DNA from: Poriferisodalis sp022821985
GTDB lineage: Bacteria > Actinomycetota > Acidimicrobiia > Acidimicrobiales > Poriferisodalaceae
Assembly: GCF_965219595.1 (NCBI RefSeq)
Contig: NZ_OZ244781.1
Span: 1,178,001-1,242,000, forward strand
Length of the DNA: 64,000 nucleotides
Direction: 5' to 3'
Shown: piece by piece, positions 50,686 to 60,219 of the stretch
Layout: each line of letters opens with the position of its first letter
Position numbering within the stretch: the first letter of the stretch is position 1
The notes under the pieces: generated by a model
Databases searched by the model: none
The model's input: the letters and a program-made list of their open reading frames with translations, nothing else
What the model was told of the DNA's origin: nothing
Program-made: the position numbers and the translations under genes

Positions 50686-52116
50686 GTGAGCCCCGAGGTC
50701 ATTCCCAACGTTCTGGCGACTCGCTACGCCTCGGCGGAGATGGTCGAGCTCTGGTCGCCCGGCCACAAGGTCATCCTCGAGCGTCGCTTGTGGATCGCGG
50801 TGCTCGAGGCGCAGCGAGATGCGGGTGTCGACGTGCCTGACGGCGCGCTGGAGGCGTACCGAGACGTGGTCACCCAGGTCGACCTCGACTCGATCACCGA
50901 GCGGGAACGGATCACGCGCCACGACGTGAAGGCGCGCATCGAGGAGTTCTGCGCGCTCGCCGGCTACGAGCAGATCCATCGCGCCATGACCTCACGCGAT
51001 GTCACCGAGAACGTCGAGCAGTGCCAGATCACCGCAGCGCTGGGTTTGGTCGGGCAACGCATGGCGGCCTTCATCGTGCGCATCGCCGCGTTGGCGACCT
51101 CGCACCGCAACCTCGTGATGACCGCACGCACGCACAATGTGCCCGCGCAGGCCACCACCTTGGGCAAGCGCTGGGCCACGATCGGCACCGAGGCGCTCGT
51201 GTCGCTCGAGCGCACCGAGGAGCTCTTGGCCCGCTACCCGCTTCGCGGCATCCGCGGACCGGTGGGCACGCAGCAGGACATGCTGGAACTGTTGGGCGGC
51301 GACAGGGCAGCTGTGGATCGCCTGGAGCGACGCCTCGCCGCCGAGCTGGGCTTCACCCGGGTGCTCGGTTCCGCTGGGCAGATCTATCCCCGCTCGCTCG
51401 ACCTCGACGTCGTGGCAGCGCTGGTCGGTGCCGCGGCACCGCTCGGCAACCTGGCGCTGGGCGTACGGCTCGGCGCCGGTCACGAACTGGTCACCGAAGG
51501 CTTCGCTGCCGGCCAGGTCGGTTCGTCTGCCATGCCGCACAAGATGAACACCCGCTCGTGCGAGCGAATCACCGGCCTCGTGACCATCCTGCGCGGGCAC
51601 CTGACGATGGCTTCGCAGCTCGCCGGCAACCAATGGGATGAAGGTGATGTGAGCTGTTCGGTAGTGCGCCGCGTCGTGCTCCCCGATGCCTTCTTCGCAC
51701 TCGACGGAGCGCTGCAGACTGCCTTCAGCGTTCTGGACGGCTTCGCCGTCTTCCCGGCTCGGGTCGAAGCCGAACTGGCCGCATACCTGCCGTTTCTCGC
51801 AACCACCCGTCTGCTCGCCGCCGCCGTGGCAGCAGGCGCCGGCCGCGAGGAAGCGCACGAGCGCATCGGCGCGCATGCGACCGCTGCAGTGCTGGCGCTG
51901 CGCGAGGGCACCGTCGACCGCAACGATCTCGCGGCTCGCATCGTGGCCGATCCTGAGCTGCAGCTCAGCGACGACGATGTCGCGGCAGCGCTTGCAGATC
52001 CGGCGTCGTTCAGCGGCCGCGCTGCGGACCAGGTCGACGAGTTCGTGGCTGCCGCGGCCAAGGTTGCGGAGCGGTACGGCGCAGCCGTCGACTACGAGCC
52101 GGGCGAGGTGCTGTGA
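50686..52116 (+). CDS. purB: Adenylosuccinate lyase
   Basis: 476 residues from GTG 50686 (GAGG five bases upstream). Fumarase/aspartase fold: HDVKARIEEFCALAG, IHRAMTSRDVTEN, ARTHNVPAQATTLGKRWA, and the signature GSSAMPHKMNTRSCERITG with the catalytic Ser loop. It acts twice: on SAICAR and on adenylosuccinate. The gene starts 22 bases after purE. Confidence 0.96.
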   Translation: MSPEVIPNVLATRYASAEMVELWSPGHKVILERRLWIAVLEAQRDAGVDVPDGALEAYRDVVTQVDLDSITERERITRHDVKARIEEFCALAGYEQIHRAMTSRDVTENVEQCQITAALGLVGQRMAAFIVRIAALATSHRNLVMTARTHNVPAQATTLGKRWATIGTEALVSLERTEELLARYPLRGIRGPVGTQQDMLELLGGDRAAVDRLERRLAAELGFTRVLGSAGQIYPRSLDLDVVAALVGAAAPLGNLALGVRLGAGHELVTEGFAAGQVGSSAMPHKMNTRSCERITGLVTILRGHLTMASQLAGNQWDEGDVSCSVVRRVVLPDAFFALDGALQTAFSVLDGFAVFPARVEAELAAYLPFLATTRLLAAAVAAGAGREEAHERIGAHATAAVLALREGTVDRNDLAARIVADPELQLSDDDVAAALADPASFSGRAADQVDEFVAAAAKVAERYGAAVDYEPGEVL

Positions 52117-52173
52117 GCCGAGCGGCGGGTGACGCCGAACGATGACCGGCGAGACGATGACAAGAGAGGCAAC

Positions 52174-53079
52174 GTGAGCGAGCTTGAGCTAGTCCACCGC
52201 GGGAAGGTACGCGAGATGTACCGCGTCGACGACAGGCACCTGTTGATGGTGGCCAGCGACCGCATCTCGGCCTTCGACGTCGTGTTCAACGAACCGGTGC
52301 CCGACAAGGGCCGAGTGCTGACGGCCATGACGGCGTGGTGGTCGACCTGGCTCGGCGACATCGCCCCGACCCATGTGGTCTCCGCCGACCCTGCCGACTT
52401 CCCGGCTGCGGCGCGACGACCCGAATGGGCCGGCCGAGCGCTCCTCGTTCGGCGGGCGGAGATGCTGCCCATCGAGTGCATCGTGCGCGGGTACATCACC
52501 GGCTCGGCATGGAAGGAATACCGCGAGCGCGGCACCATGCACGACGAGCCGCTGCCGGCCGGTCTGCTCGAATCACAGCAGCTCCCCGAACCAGTCTTCA
52601 CGCCGTCCACCAAGGCAACCGATGGACACGACGTGAACATCTCGTTCGCTGCTGCCGCGGAACTGGTGGGCTCCGAGGCGGCTGCGGCCGCCCGCCGAGT
52701 GTGCGTCGATGCCTACAGCACGGCGGCCGCACATGCGTCCGAGCGGGGGATCATCATCGCCGACACCAAGTTCGAGCTGGGCTATGTGGACGGCACCCTG
52801 GTGGTCGCCGACGAGTGGCTCACACCCGACTCGTCTCGTTTCTGGCCCAAGGATCACTGGCAGCCCGGCGCATCGCCGCCGTCGCTCGACAAGCAGCCGG
52901 TGCGCGACGCCACCGAAGCCACCGGATGGAACAAGGAACCACCCCCGCCGCCGCTCACTGGCGATGTGGTTGCCGCCACCCGCGCTCGCTACATCGAGGC
53001 GTACGAGACACTGACCGGTGAGTCATTCGACGACTGGTTGGCGCACTCCGGCGTGCCGGCGGGAGCTCCCGCTTCATGA
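52174..53079 (+). CDS. purC: SAICAR synthetase
   Basis: 301 residues from GTG 52174 (AGAGG upstream); the open frame begins 45 bases earlier. Motifs: LVHRGKVREMYRVDDRHLLM, VASDRISAFDVV, LPIECIVRGYITGSAW, IADTKFELGYVDG and DEWLTPDSSRFW. It joins aspartate to CAIR. The stop overlaps purS as ATGA. Confidence 0.96.
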   Translation: MSELELVHRGKVREMYRVDDRHLLMVASDRISAFDVVFNEPVPDKGRVLTAMTAWWSTWLGDIAPTHVVSADPADFPAAARRPEWAGRALLVRRAEMLPIECIVRGYITGSAWKEYRERGTMHDEPLPAGLLESQQLPEPVFTPSTKATDGHDVNISFAAAAELVGSEAAAAARRVCVDAYSTAAAHASERGIIIADTKFELGYVDGTLVVADEWLTPDSSRFWPKDHWQPGASPPSLDKQPVRDATEATGWNKEPPPPPLTGDVVAATRARYIEAYETLTGESFDDWLAHSGVPAGAPAS

Positions 53080-53348
53080 ATCGCTGGGATGTGCTGGTGG
53101 AAGTCTCGCCACGAGCCGAGATTGCCGATCCGGCCGGCACCACGATCGAGCGAGCCCTCGCAGCGCTCGGGTTTGCGGGCGTGAGCGGCGTCAGGGTCGG
53201 CAAGGCCATCCGCATGGAGGTCACCGCAGCAGATGTGTCCGAAGCCCGGTCGGTGACTGAGCAGATGTGCGACCGCCTGCTGGCGAACCCGGTGATCGAG
53301 GACGCTCGCATCGAGCTGCGTGCCGCGGCGCAGGATCACAGCCCATGA
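53076..53348 (+). CDS. purS: FGAM synthase subunit PurS
   Basis: 90-residue small subunit that bridges PurQ and PurL in the three-part FGAM synthase of Gram-positives and archaea. Typical features: VEVSPRAEIADPAGTTIERA, GFAGVSGVRVGKAIRMEV, and DRLLANPVIEDARIEL at the end. The start overlaps purC and the stop overlaps purQ, each by four bases. Confidence 0.95.
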   Translation: MNRWDVLVEVSPRAEIADPAGTTIERALAALGFAGVSGVRVGKAIRMEVTAADVSEARSVTEQMCDRLLANPVIEDARIELRAAAQDHSP

Positions 53349-54079
53349 GTACGACCATGAATGTGCCGATGAGTGTGCCGATGAGTGTGACGGTCGGCGT
53401 CGTCCAGTTCCCCGGCACGAACTGCGATCTCGACACGCTCGACGCTTTGGCCGAGCTCGGGGCGCGGACAGCGCTGCTGCGCAGTGACGAAACCTCGCTG
53501 GGCGGTGTGGATGCCGTCGTCATTCCGGGCGGATTCGCGCACGGCGACTACCTGCGTACCGGCGCAATCGCCCGCTTCTCGCCGATCATGGATGCGGTGG
53601 AGTCATTCGCGAGTGCCGGAGGTCCCGTGGTCGGCATTTGCAACGGATTTCAAGTATTGACCGAGGCAGGTCTGCTGCCGGGAGCATTGCGGCCCAATGC
53701 TGGGCTTTCGTTCCTGTGCCAGCCGCAGCAGTTGATGATGGCATCGGTGAATCATGTCTTGGGACATGGCCTGTCGCCATCGGATCAACTGAGCATTCCC
53801 ATCAATCACTTTGAAGGGAACTATGTGTGTGATGGCGCGACACTGCAACGTTTGCGTGCGAACGGTCAAGTGGTGATGCGCTATATCGGCAATCCGAATG
53901 GTTCAGTGGACGACATCGCTGGCGTTTGCAACGAAGCGGGCAATGTGGTGGGCCTGATGCCCCATCCGGAGCGGGCCACGTCTGAGCTATTGGGTTCTAC
54001 TGACGGACGCAAGTTGCTCGAAGCATTGCTCTGTGCGGCAGCGAGCACACGTCAAACCGTCGGTCACCACGCGGCATGA
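53345..54079 (+). CDS. purQ: FGAM synthase glutaminase subunit PurQ
   Basis: 244 residues. Class I glutamine amidotransferase: VGVVQFPGTNCDLDTLDAL, VIPGGFAHGDYLRTGAIARF, the nucleophile in VVGICNGFQVLTEAGLLPGAL and the His/Glu pair in LMPHPERATSELLGSTDG. ATG 53345 overlaps purS; the next Mets are also possible starts. From about 53600 on, base composition falls to roughly 52-58 percent GC in sampled lines, lower than the neighbouring genes. Confidence 0.95.
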   Translation: MSTTMNVPMSVPMSVTVGVVQFPGTNCDLDTLDALAELGARTALLRSDETSLGGVDAVVIPGGFAHGDYLRTGAIARFSPIMDAVESFASAGGPVVGICNGFQVLTEAGLLPGALRPNAGLSFLCQPQQLMMASVNHVLGHGLSPSDQLSIPINHFEGNYVCDGATLQRLRANGQVVMRYIGNPNGSVDDIAGVCNEAGNVVGLMPHPERATSELLGSTDGRKLLEALLCAAASTRQTVGHHAA

Positions 54080-54139
54080 AGACGCGCAGGCCTGCGGTGG
54101 CTCGGGCTTCGTTGGCCGAGAGCCAGGAGATCTGAGGTG

Positions 54140-54541
54140 TCAGCCGCCCCGTGTGATGCCGGCACGAGCCAGCATGTCGGCTGGAACGCCGAATTCTCGC
54201 CAGGTGGCGTACTGAATTCCCTTGCGCTGTCCGTAGTTGGCAGCGTGGGTGACAAAGCCATCTTCGACAGAGGCCATATCGGGCTCGACCTGCAGTTCTT
54301 CGATCGCGGCTTCGATATCGCGACGTTCCTGCATCAGGAGCAAGCGCTTGATCGGCTTCGCCTCACCGATCTCGGCGTCGATAGCGTCCCGCTTGGACTT
54401 CAGAGACTCAGCACTCGGCCGGCGACCCGGCTTCGGGCGATTGGTCTCAAGAGCCTCGAGATAGTCGCGCACCGCCGTGGCCTCGATGCGGCCCGCGGCG
54501 ATGGCGGCTTTGTGTTCGTCGGACATAGTGCGTTCGCTCAT
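54140..54541 (-). CDS. Conserved actinobacterial protein of unknown function
   Basis: 133 residues from ATG 54541 (MSERTMSDEHKAAIAAGR). The protein is charged and helical (AVRDYLEALETNRPKPGRR, KRLLLMQERRDIEAAIEEL), ending YGQRKGIQYATWREFGVPAD and MLARAGI. This is a recurrent small actinobacterial family; I know of no function. TATACA four bases before the ATG could be a -10 element of a leaderless transcript. It lies opposite to the purine genes, between purQ and purL. Confidence 0.82.
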   Translation of the reverse strand: MSERTMSDEHKAAIAAGRIEATAVRDYLEALETNRPKPGRRPSAESLKSKRDAIDAEIGEAKPIKRLLLMQERRDIEAAIEELQVEPDMASVEDGFVTHAANYGQRKGIQYATWREFGVPADMLARAGITRGG

Positions 54542-54591
54542 GGTGTGTGTATAGCACGACGCGTTCCCATATCCAATGAACTCGGGTCGAA

Positions 54592-56970
54592 GTGATTGCC
54601 GTGCCTTCTGACGTACTCGCTTCCGACTCCACCAGCATTCATGCGGCACTCGGCCTGACTGATGCCGAATACGAGCGCATTTGCGAGCTCTTGGAACGTC
54701 AACCGAACCATCTCGAACTCGCGATGTATGCGGTGATGTGGTCCGAGCATTGCTCGTACAAATCGTCGCGCCGCCATCTCGCCCGATTGCCGACCGAAGC
54801 CCCGTGGGTGCTCGTAGGACCAGGTGAGAATGCCGGTGTTGTCGACGTCGGCGGCGGCATTGCCGTTGCCGTGCGCATCGAGAGCCACAACCATCCCTCG
54901 GCTATCGAGCCATATCAGGGTGCGGCGACCGGAGTCGGCGGCATCCTGCGAGACATCTTCACCATGGGCGCGCGACCCATTGCCCTCGCGGACCCTCTGC
55001 GCGTGGGGCCGTTGGACGAGCCGCGCAGCAACTGGATTGCCGAGGGCATCGTCAGCGGTATCTCGGGGTATGGCAACAGCGTGGGCGTTCCCACTGTTGC
55101 CGGCGAATTCGTGTCGTGCGAGACGTATCGAGACAACCCGCTGGTGAATGTGGCGGCCCTCGGGATCATGCCGACTGAACGCCTGGTGCTCGGCCGAGCG
55201 ACCGAGGTGGGCAGCGCAGCCGTGCTCATGGGCGCGAGCACCGGCCGCGACGGCATCGGCGGCGTGAGCGTGCTGGCCTCAGCAGGATTCGACGAGGCCG
55301 TCGACGATTCGACGAAGCGCCCGAGCGTTCAGGTCGGCGATCCCTTCGAGGAAAAGCGTCTCATCGAGGCATGCCTAGAGCTGCTGGAGGCAGGGCTCGT
55401 CAGCGGCATCCAGGACCTCGGCGGCGCGGGCTTGACGTGCGCGGCGAGCGAAACGGCGTCGCGTGGCGGCACCGGCATGGAGGTGGATGTCAGCGTCGTG
55501 CCGCTGCGCCAGCACGGCATGGAGCCGTTCGAGATCATGACGTCGGAGTCTCAGGAGCGCATGCTGGCGATTGTCTCGCCGGCCAACGTCGATCGGGTGC
55601 TCGAGATCTGTTCCCGTTGGGAGGTGAGCGCGACGGTCGTCGGGCGCGTGACCGGCGACGGCATGCTGCGCGTGCGCGACGGGGTGGACGGCGCGTTGCT
55701 GGCCGAAGTTCCTGCGAGCACGCTGCACGACGATGCACCGTCGTACGACCGGCCGATGCGGCCGCCGGCGGATCTGGCCCTCCGGCGCAGCGTCGACCCG
55801 GCGGCCGATCCCGCCGCGGGCAGCTCCAGCGACTGTGCTGCCGATCTGCTGGCGATGCTCGCCGACCCGAGCTGGGTGTACCGCCAGTACGACCACCAAC
55901 TGTTCTTGAACACGGTTGTCGGCCCGGGCCGCGACGCCACGCTGCTGCGATTGCGAGATCCCCGCGACGGCACTCCTACCGGTCGCGGCCTCGCCGTGTC
56001 GGTGGACGGCAATCACCGCTGGTGCGATGCCGATCCTCGCGGTGGCACCGCCATGGTGGTGGTCGAGGCGGCGCTGAACCTCGCCTGTGTAGGCGCCGGC
56101 CCCCTCGCACTCGTCAACTGCCTCAACTTCGGCAATCCGACCCATCCCGAAGTCATGTGGCAGCTTTCCGAGGCCATCGACGGCATGGCTGAAGCCTGTG
56201 ACGCACTCGGCGTGCCCGTCGTCGGCGGCAATGTCAGCCTCTACAACGAGACGAACGGAACCAATATCAGCCCGACACCGGTGGTGTGCCTGCTCGGCGT
56301 GCATCCCGACCTCGTGCGCCGGCCGATCACTGACGAGCTGCCGCCGGGCACAGCGCTCATGCTGCTGGCCCCGCCCGGCCCGGCCGCGCACGACGGCGAT
56401 GCAGCTCTCGATGTGGCCGCCGAGCAAACGGCGAGGGTGGCTGACGGACCGGCTCGCCAGGTGGCGCTGGGCGGCAGCCGCTGGGCTTGGGAACGTCGTG
56501 GCTGCCGTGATGGAGCGCTGCCCGAGCTCGATCTGGCAGGCAGCGTCGCAACCGCCCGATTCGTGGCTGCAGCCGTGCGGGATGGCCTCGTGCAGTGCGC
56601 GCACGATGTCTCCGACGGCGGCATCGCCGTGGCCATCGCGGAGATGTGCTGTCACGGCGGTGCGGGCGTGCATGCGAGAGTGCCATCGCTGGGAAGCCCG
56701 GCGCCGGCGGCACGAGCGCTCTTCGCCGAGCCGCCGGGCCGCGTCCTGGTAGCTGTCGAGCCGGGCAACGTCGAGCGCCTGGCGAGCGCAGCCGCGGCAG
56801 CGGCCGTTGCCTGCCGCCCGCTGGGGTCGTTCGGCGGGTCGAGAGTGCAGATCGGCCGTATCGCCGAACCCAGTCTCGACATCGACCTCGCGCTCGACGA
56901 CACACGTGCCCGGTGGAGCGGTGCGTTGCCCGAGGTGTTCTCGCAACCCGTCGAAGGGGCGGCGGCATGA
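54592..56970 (+). CDS. purL: FGAM synthase large subunit PurL (small type)
   Basis: 792 residues, the PurS/PurQ-dependent short form. Motifs: MYAVMWSEHCSYKSSRRHL, GPGENAGVVDVGGGIAVAVR, IESHNHPSAIEPYQGAATGV, GARPIALADPLRVG, and in the second half GGTAMVVVEAALNLACVGAG and VGGNVSLYNET. GTG 54592 start; GTG 54601 also possible. The stop overlaps purF. It is cut off from purQ by the opposite-strand gene, so it may need its own promoter. Confidence 0.95.
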   Translation: MIAVPSDVLASDSTSIHAALGLTDAEYERICELLERQPNHLELAMYAVMWSEHCSYKSSRRHLARLPTEAPWVLVGPGENAGVVDVGGGIAVAVRIESHNHPSAIEPYQGAATGVGGILRDIFTMGARPIALADPLRVGPLDEPRSNWIAEGIVSGISGYGNSVGVPTVAGEFVSCETYRDNPLVNVAALGIMPTERLVLGRATEVGSAAVLMGASTGRDGIGGVSVLASAGFDEAVDDSTKRPSVQVGDPFEEKRLIEACLELLEAGLVSGIQDLGGAGLTCAASETASRGGTGMEVDVSVVPLRQHGMEPFEIMTSESQERMLAIVSPANVDRVLEICSRWEVSATVVGRVTGDGMLRVRDGVDGALLAEVPASTLHDDAPSYDRPMRPPADLALRRSVDPAADPAAGSSSDCAADLLAMLADPSWVYRQYDHQLFLNTVVGPGRDATLLRLRDPRDGTPTGRGLAVSVDGNHRWCDADPRGGTAMVVVEAALNLACVGAGPLALVNCLNFGNPTHPEVMWQLSEAIDGMAEACDALGVPVVGGNVSLYNETNGTNISPTPVVCLLGVHPDLVRRPITDELPPGTALMLLAPPGPAAHDGDAALDVAAEQTARVADGPARQVALGGSRWAWERRGCRDGALPELDLAGSVATARFVAAAVRDGLVQCAHDVSDGGIAVAIAEMCCHGGAGVHARVPSLGSPAPAARALFAEPPGRVLVAVEPGNVERLASAAAAAAVACRPLGSFGGSRVQIGRIAEPSLDIDLALDDTRARWSGALPEVFSQPVEGAAA

Positions 56971-58670
56971 GCGTCACGCCGGAGAGGGGAGCGCACCTCG
57001 ACGGGGCGAGCGTGCCGGAGGCGGGCGTGGATCTGGTCAAGCCGCGCGAAGCCTGCGGCGTTGTTGGCGTGTATCAGCCGGGCGGCCCCGTCGCTCACCT
57101 GAGCTACCTGGGGCTGTATGCCCTGCAGCACCGCGGTCAGGAATCAGCCGGCATTGCAGTGTCGGACGGCACCCACATCACGGTCGTGAAAGACATGGGC
57201 TTGGTGGCCAGCGCATTCGACGACCGTGTGCTCGCAGGGCTCGAAGGTGATCTGGCCATCGGGCACACCAGGTACTCCACCACGGGATCGAGCTCTTGGC
57301 GTGCGGCGCAGCCGTTCTACCGGGGGCTCGACGGCACCGAGTTCGCGCTCGGGCACAACGGCAACCTCACCAACACGGCCGAGCTCGCGGCGGCCTCAGG
57401 CATGCTCGATGGCACCGTCACCAGCGACAGCGACTTGGTCGCCGAACTGGTTGCCCAGCGCATCACCGCTACACCGCAGATCACCCGTACCCGACCGCGC
57501 GAAGCGGTCACCGAGGCGCTGCTCGAGGTTCTGCCCAGCCTGCGCGGTGGTTTCACGTTTGTGGTCGCCGATCGCGACCGCCTGATCGGCGTTCGCGATC
57601 CGCACGGCATCTGGCCGCTGTGCCTGGGTCGACTCGATGCCGACGAGCACGCGGCCGAGGGGCCCAAGCGCAGCCGACCCAGCACCGGCCTGTCCGGCAT
57701 CGATCAGCCCGGCGGCCATCAGCCCAGTGTCGGTCAGCCCGGCGTCAGCCAGCCGAGCGGCGGCTGGGTGCTGGCGTCGGAGAACCCTGCGCTGGAGGTG
57801 GTGGGCGCGACGTTCGAGCGCGAGATCCAGCCGGGCGAGATGATCATCGTCGACGCAGCCGGATGCCGCTCACTGTGGCCGTTCGCGGCCCGGCCGGCAA
57901 CCGGTCACGGGGCGCCGCCCCATCTGTGCATCTTCGAGTTCGTGTATTTCTCGCGCCCCGACACCGCCTTGGCTGGCCAGAACGTGCATGCGGCCCGCCA
58001 ACGCATGGGCGCCCACTTGGCAACCAACGCGCCGGTCGATGCCGACCTGGTGATGCCTGTTCCCGAGTCGGGCATTCCTGCTGCGCAGGGCTACGCACGT
58101 GCCAGCGGCATCGCCTACGGCGACGGTCTGGTCAAGAACCGCTACATCGGTCGCACGTTCATCGCTCCAAACCAACACGTCCGTTCTCTGGGTGTGCGGA
58201 CCAAGCTGAATCCGATCAGCCCCAACATCGACGGTCGCAGGCTCGTGGTGGTCGACGATTCGATTGTGCGTGGCACCACCACCCGGTCGATCGTGGAGAT
58301 GCTGCGCAGCGCCGGCGCTGTCGAGGTGCACCTGCGCATCTCTTCACCCCCGTACCGCTGGCCGTGCTTCTACGGCATGGACACGGGCACCCCCGACGAG
58401 CTGCTGGCTGCGAATCGAGACTTGGCCGAAATCGAGGCGTACTTGGGAGTCGATTCGTTGGCCTACTTGAGCCTCGATCAGCTTGTCGAAGCCACCGGCG
58501 TGCCTGGCGGCGGCTTCTGTCACGCATGCCTGACCGGTGAGTATCCGGTGGAGATCGGAGCGGGAGCACGGGCTGAAGTCTTCGGCAGCCTCGCCGACGA
58601 GCCGAGCCGCTCGCTGATCGCGACGGGCAGCGTGCAGCCTGCCGCTGTCGCCGAGCCCGTGGCAGGGTGA
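56967..58670 (+). CDS. purF: Amidophosphoribosyltransferase
   Basis: 567 residues, first committed step of purine synthesis. After a propeptide of about 29 residues, the nucleophile follows in REACGVVGVYQPGG, then YALQHRGQESAGIAVSDG, GHTRYSTTGSSSW and LGHNGNLTN. The PRT domain has RLVVVDDSIVRGTTTRSIVE, and a Cys near SSPPYRWPCFYGMD may be a cluster ligand. A Gly/Gln/Pro/Ser-rich insertion (about residues 240-262) interrupts the N-terminal domain before GWVLASENPAL. Confidence 0.95.
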   Translation: MSVTPERGAHLDGASVPEAGVDLVKPREACGVVGVYQPGGPVAHLSYLGLYALQHRGQESAGIAVSDGTHITVVKDMGLVASAFDDRVLAGLEGDLAIGHTRYSTTGSSSWRAAQPFYRGLDGTEFALGHNGNLTNTAELAAASGMLDGTVTSDSDLVAELVAQRITATPQITRTRPREAVTEALLEVLPSLRGGFTFVVADRDRLIGVRDPHGIWPLCLGRLDADEHAAEGPKRSRPSTGLSGIDQPGGHQPSVGQPGVSQPSGGWVLASENPALEVVGATFEREIQPGEMIIVDAAGCRSLWPFAARPATGHGAPPHLCIFEFVYFSRPDTALAGQNVHAARQRMGAHLATNAPVDADLVMPVPESGIPAAQGYARASGIAYGDGLVKNRYIGRTFIAPNQHVRSLGVRTKLNPISPNIDGRRLVVVDDSIVRGTTTRSIVEMLRSAGAVEVHLRISSPPYRWPCFYGMDTGTPDELLAANRDLAEIEAYLGVDSLAYLSLDQLVEATGVPGGGFCHACLTGEYPVEIGAGARAEVFGSLADEPSRSLIATGSVQPAAVAEPVAG

Positions 58671-59722
58671 CTCCCGAACCGTTGACCTACGAAGCGGCGG
58701 GAGTGAGCATCGACGCGGGCGACGAAGCAGTGCGGCGTCTGGCGCCCCACGCCCGCAGCACGTACCGGCCCGAGGTGCTGAGCGACATCGGAGCGTTCGG
58801 GGCCGTCACGGCCCTGCCCGAGGGCTTCATCGACGCAGTGCTGGTGAGCGCGAATGACGGTGCGGGCACGAAGCCCCTCATTGCAGCGGCGCTCGGCCGG
58901 TGGGACACGATCGGGATCGACGTGGTGGCCATGTGCGTCGACGACATCGTCACGCTCGGCGCACAGCCGCTGCTGTTCCACGATCAGATCACTGCAGGAC
59001 GCCTCGACCCCGACGTCGTCGAATCGATCGTGACGGGTTTGGCAGCCGGCTGCCGCAGTGCCGGCTGCGCATTGGTCGGAGGCGAGCTGGCCGAGCACCC
59101 CGATGCGCTCGCTCCCGGCGACTATGACATCGCCGGTTTTGCCGTGGGGGTGGCCGAACGCGCACGGTTGCGAGGCCCCATCACCACCGGCGACGCAACC
59201 CTCGTAGGACTGGGGTCAGGCGGGCTTCGGTGCAACGGCTACAGCCTGGCCCGCCGTGTCCTGCTCGGTGAGACGCCCGATCCGGCCGTGCTCGGCTCGC
59301 CGGCCTGGCCGGGTGCCGACCACTCGTTGGGTGACGAGATGCTGCGACCGTCGGTCATCTACGCCCCTGCGGTGCTCGCGCTCTTCGACGAATGCGGTGC
59401 CGCGGGTGCAGCGCACATCACGGGCGGGGGACTGGTTGCCAATGTGGCCCGCATGCTCGGCCCCAGCGTCGATGCCGTGCTGCGGCGCGGCTCCTGGCCG
59501 ATGCCCAGGATTTTCGACCGCATCGCGGATGCTGGCCCAATCGCGCCCGAAGAGATGGAACGCGTCTTCAACCTCGGCATCGGCATGGTGGTTGCGGTGC
59601 CCCCGTCGGAGCTCGATGCGGCGCTGGGGATTGCGCAAGGCGCCGGCCACGAGGCTTGGGTGATCGGTGAGACCCGCCCGGGCGCGGGCAATGCCCACCT
59701 CATCGACCCTGATCCTCGCTGA
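58667..59722 (+). CDS. purM: Phosphoribosylaminoimidazole synthetase
   Basis: 351 residues, GTG start overlapping purF. AIR synthetase pattern: TYEAAGVSIDAGDEAVRRLA, LVSANDGAGTKPLIAAALG, IGIDVVAMCVDDIVTLGAQP, GGELAEHPDALAPGDYDIAG and LGSGGLRCNGYSLARRVL, with ITGGGLVANVARML in the C-domain. It closes the purine cluster; purH, purN and purK are not in the window. Confidence 0.96.
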   Translation: MTPEPLTYEAAGVSIDAGDEAVRRLAPHARSTYRPEVLSDIGAFGAVTALPEGFIDAVLVSANDGAGTKPLIAAALGRWDTIGIDVVAMCVDDIVTLGAQPLLFHDQITAGRLDPDVVESIVTGLAAGCRSAGCALVGGELAEHPDALAPGDYDIAGFAVGVAERARLRGPITTGDATLVGLGSGGLRCNGYSLARRVLLGETPDPAVLGSPAWPGADHSLGDEMLRPSVIYAPAVLALFDECGAAGAAHITGGGLVANVARMLGPSVDAVLRRGSWPMPRIFDRIADAGPIAPEEMERVFNLGIGMVVAVPPSELDAALGIAQGAGHEAWVIGETRPGAGNAHLIDPDPR

Positions 59723-59761
59723 AGCACCGCTCTGTTCGAATGAGCAGCCGGACGTATCCAG

Positions 59762-60219
59762 TGTTGTGGCTGCTGCGATGGCTGTGACATACTGGGCGTT
59801 CCGAGTCAGCCTCAGGAGGTTTCTGAATGTCTGATGCAAGGGTCGAAAAGGCCTCCCCCCCCCCCCGTTGAAGCGGATGTCGACGAGCGCGAGCTGACTT
59901 CCGAAGAGCTCCAAGACGTGAGCGGCGGTGGCAACAAGACGACTGCGTATAACAACGCACACTCGCCCTACTATCACATCTAGAAGTCTTACCCCCGGGC
60001 GTGTCGGCGTCGGCCCTGGTTTCTGCAGACATGCCGCGCTGCTTGGGCGAGTTTCGCGTTGTGGCTGCTGCTCTGACATACTGGGCGTTCCGAGTCGGCC
60101 CCTGGAGGTTTCTGAATGTCTGATGCAAGGGTCGAAAAGGCCTCCCCCCCCCCCGTTGAAGCGGATGTCGACGAGCGCGAGCTCACCTCTGAGGAGCTGC
60201 AGCATGTGAGCGGCGGCAA
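59762..60219. repeat. Tandem duplication of bacteriocin leader and upstream region
   Basis: Two copies with 289-base periodicity: about 59762-59935 and 60058-60219. Both contain TGACATACTGGGCGTTCCGA, a GGAGG seven bases before the ATG, and the leader-coding part up to the Gly-Gly codons. Sequence after the Gly-Gly codons diverges completely. Copy 2 lacks about six bases upstream relative to copy 1. Confidence 0.9.
59827..59983 (+). pseudogene. Bacteriocin/RiPP precursor 1, frameshifted in a poly-C tract
   Basis: ATG 59827, AGGAGG at 59814-59819. Reads MSDARVEKASPPPR and stops, because the homopolymer at 59855-59866 has 12 C. With 11 C, as in the next copy, the frame continues VEADVDERELTSEELQDVSG and G, then the core GNKTTAYNNAHSPYYHI, stopping at 59981-59983. 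It is thus off-frame by one base: a phase-variable switch, a decayed gene, or a sequencing error. The leader has the acidic ELTSEELQxVSGG form of double-glycine leaders cleaved by C39 peptidases. Confidence 0.75.
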
